The notes below the pieces were generated by a model, which had not been told where the DNA came from, did not search any database, and was given only the letters and a program-made list of their open reading frames with translations. Of a stretch of DNA of 51,215 nt, positions 50,073-51,215 are shown in pieces. This DNA comes from Acidobacteriota bacterium. GTDB taxonomy: Bacteria; Acidobacteriota; Terriglobia; Bryobacterales; UBA6623. The stretch lies in the NCBI GenBank assembly GCA_027624045.1, contig JAQBUE010000012.1, forward strand, positions 1-51,215, read 5' to 3'. Made by a program: the position numbers and the translations under genes. Numbering within the stretch: position 1 is the first letter of the stretch; each line of letters begins with the position of its first letter.

Positions 50073-51062
50073 ATGACACCGACAACTCAGATGATTTCGA
50101 CTCAATACACGGTTGACCCGAACTGGCCGCAAGTTCCCGAAGGCTGGGATCTGGTCGAGGTCGTGGGCGTGGCGAGTGATTCACGGGATCGCGTCTATGT
50201 CTTCAACCGGGGCGAGCACCCAGTGATTGTGTTCGAGCGCGATGGCACCTTTGTGAAGTCATGGGGCGAAGGCAGTTTTGGCCGCGCGCACGGCATCCAT
50301 ATCGGCCCGGACGACAGTGTCTATCTCACCGACGACTTCCTCCATACGGTGCGGAAGTTTACGGTTGACGGCGAGCTGCTGATGACGCTGGGCGAGAGCG
50401 GCCGCGCCTCGGATACGGGCGTGGAAGGCAATGACTATCGGACGATTCAGCGCGGCGCGGGCCCGTTCAATCAGCCTACGAATGTTGCGTTGACACCCGA
50501 TGGCGAGATCTATGTTACGGACGGCTATGGCAACGCGCGGGTTCACAAGTTCTCGGCGCGGGGCGAGTTGCTGTTTTCGTGGGGGGAGCCGGGGGCCGGA
50601 CCGGGGCAGTTCAATCTGCCGCATGGCATCGCGGTCGATAGTGACGGGGTTGTGTATGTCGCGGATCGCGAGAACGATCGGCTGCAACTGTTTCAGCCGG
50701 ACGGGACGTTCATCGCTGAGTGGACGCAGGTGAGCCGGCCGGCTCAGGTTTTCATTGATCCGCGGGACCGCATCTACGTGGCGGAGATTGGTTGGCGGTG
50801 CGGGCTGTTTCCGGGCGTCGAGCCGGTCGATCCGGGCGGCGCGTACGTGAGTGTGCTCGATCGCGAGGGGAACGTTCTGGACCGTTGGGGCGGAAGTGAG
50901 AACCCCTGCGCGCCAGGCGATTTCTACGCGCCGCATGACGTCTGGGTGGACCGCTTTGGGGACGTTTATGTAGGCGAGGTTACGTGGTCGGCCGGAGGGC
51001 GCAAGGGCTTGGTCCCGAAAGACTGCCCGTGCCTGCAAAAGTTCGTACTGAAGAGCGGCTGA
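50073..51062 (+). CDS. NHL-repeat beta-propeller protein
   Basis: A 329-residue protein of about six NHL-like repeats, each with a VAxDSxGxVYVxDxxNxRVxxF pattern. Examples are VASDSRDRVYVFNRGEHPVIVF, VALTPDGEIYVTDGYGNARVHKF and IAVDSDGVVYVADRENDRLQLF. It resembles the NHL/peptidyl-alpha-hydroxyglycine alpha-amidating lyase group. The C-terminal part has Cys residues (GWRCGLFPG, NPCAPGD, KDCPCLQ). No signal peptide is seen. Start at ATG 50073, with GAGGAG 7 nt upstream. Role unknown; lyase activity cannot be confirmed. Confidence 0.8.
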   Translation: MTPTTQMISTQYTVDPNWPQVPEGWDLVEVVGVASDSRDRVYVFNRGEHPVIVFERDGTFVKSWGEGSFGRAHGIHIGPDDSVYLTDDFLHTVRKFTVDGELLMTLGESGRASDTGVEGNDYRTIQRGAGPFNQPTNVALTPDGEIYVTDGYGNARVHKFSARGELLFSWGEPGAGPGQFNLPHGIAVDSDGVVYVADRENDRLQLFQPDGTFIAEWTQVSRPAQVFIDPRDRIYVAEIGWRCGLFPGVEPVDPGGAYVSVLDREGNVLDRWGGSENPCAPGDFYAPHDVWVDRFGDVYVGEVTWSAGGRKGLVPKDCPCLQKFVLKSG

Positions 51063-51215
51063 CGCTACGGCCCGTCGAATCCCAGTGACAGCAGGTTTTC
51101 GGCGAGAGCGGGGCTCGGATGGTGCGGGTCGGAGGGTGCTGGGCGCAGGTTGGGTGGGTGGTTTTTGGGGGCCGGGCGGTTCGTGGTGTTTGGATGGTGT
51201 TTCGGTTACTTGGTG
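51063..51215. other. Right-hand end, no gene seen
   Basis: The last 153 bp are G/T-rich on the plus strand, like 4920-5460, with many GGGTNGG words. They may be another patch of the same type of repeat tract, or the 3' part of a minus-strand gene beyond the window. No frame can be supported. Confidence 0.3.

Overview
The window looks like a chromosomal stretch from a GC-rich Gram-negative bacterium, most plausibly an Acidobacteriota of the Bryobacterales/Solibacter type. This is inference from gene content only: lipid A genes with LpxI rather than LpxH, a TonB-type protein, several exported enzymes with MNRRxFL/MRRRDFL signal sequences, a Cys-type sulfatase, Wzt-like and FkbM-like surface glycan genes, and dispersed intergenic palindromic repeats. 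No rRNA, complete tRNA, CRISPR array, prophage or intact insertion sequence was found.

Layout. 1-4153: a membrane-anchored concanavalin-like protein, then on the minus strand a zinc membrane peptidase and a ThDP enzyme. 4154-6186: a 2-kb gene-free tract full of hairpins, a 140-bp direct repeat and tRNA-like fragments. 6187-9070: two divergent exported proteins. 9120-9594: a RelE/RHH toxin-antitoxin pair. 9791-11631: an ABC-2 exporter. 11709-14459: minus-strand FkbM methyltransferase, a small ORF and a polytopic membrane protein. 14585-20731: the histidine operon hisI-hisD-hisC-hisB-hisH-hisF-NUDIX-hisA. 20791-24416: DksA/TraR protein, an ECF sigma/anti-sigma pair, and a redoxin fused to a DsbD-alpha-like domain. 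24568-29129: fabZ-lpxA-lpxI-Gfo/Idh-TonB. 29179-33421: SDR, a Weimberg-type dehydrogenase/dehydratase pair and a degenerate FkbM paralogue. 33418-37210: sulfatase, two tandem Uma2 genes (one with an in-frame stop) and a PHP histidinol-phosphatase. 37494-41570: secreted protein, di-haem peroxidase, Wzt-like ATPase, methyltransferase. 41634-47071: DUF58/BatA/vWA operon. 47256-51062: M20 amidohydrolase, BaiN/HI0933-type flavoprotein, NHL propeller.

The most interesting system is at 14585-14792. A near-consensus sigma-70 promoter sits at the front edge of a 25-codon leader ORF with six His codons. A mutually exclusive antiterminator/terminator pair follows, and then hisI. All parts of a classical histidine attenuator are visible, and the leader peptide would be translated from an almost leaderless message. 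The same operon contains a NUDIX hydrolase, translationally coupled to hisA. No HisE (PR-ATP pyrophosphohydrolase) is encoded beside or fused to HisI, so the NUDIX protein is a candidate for the missing step. Histidinol-phosphatase, also absent from the operon, is probably supplied by the PHP protein at 36323-37210.

Other points of note are a structured leader on the lipid A operon, a consensus promoter about 270 nt upstream of the DksA-like gene, a three- to four-fold motif repeat in the TonB-like protein, and a diverged copy of the vWA gene's 3' end on the far side of the M20 gene.
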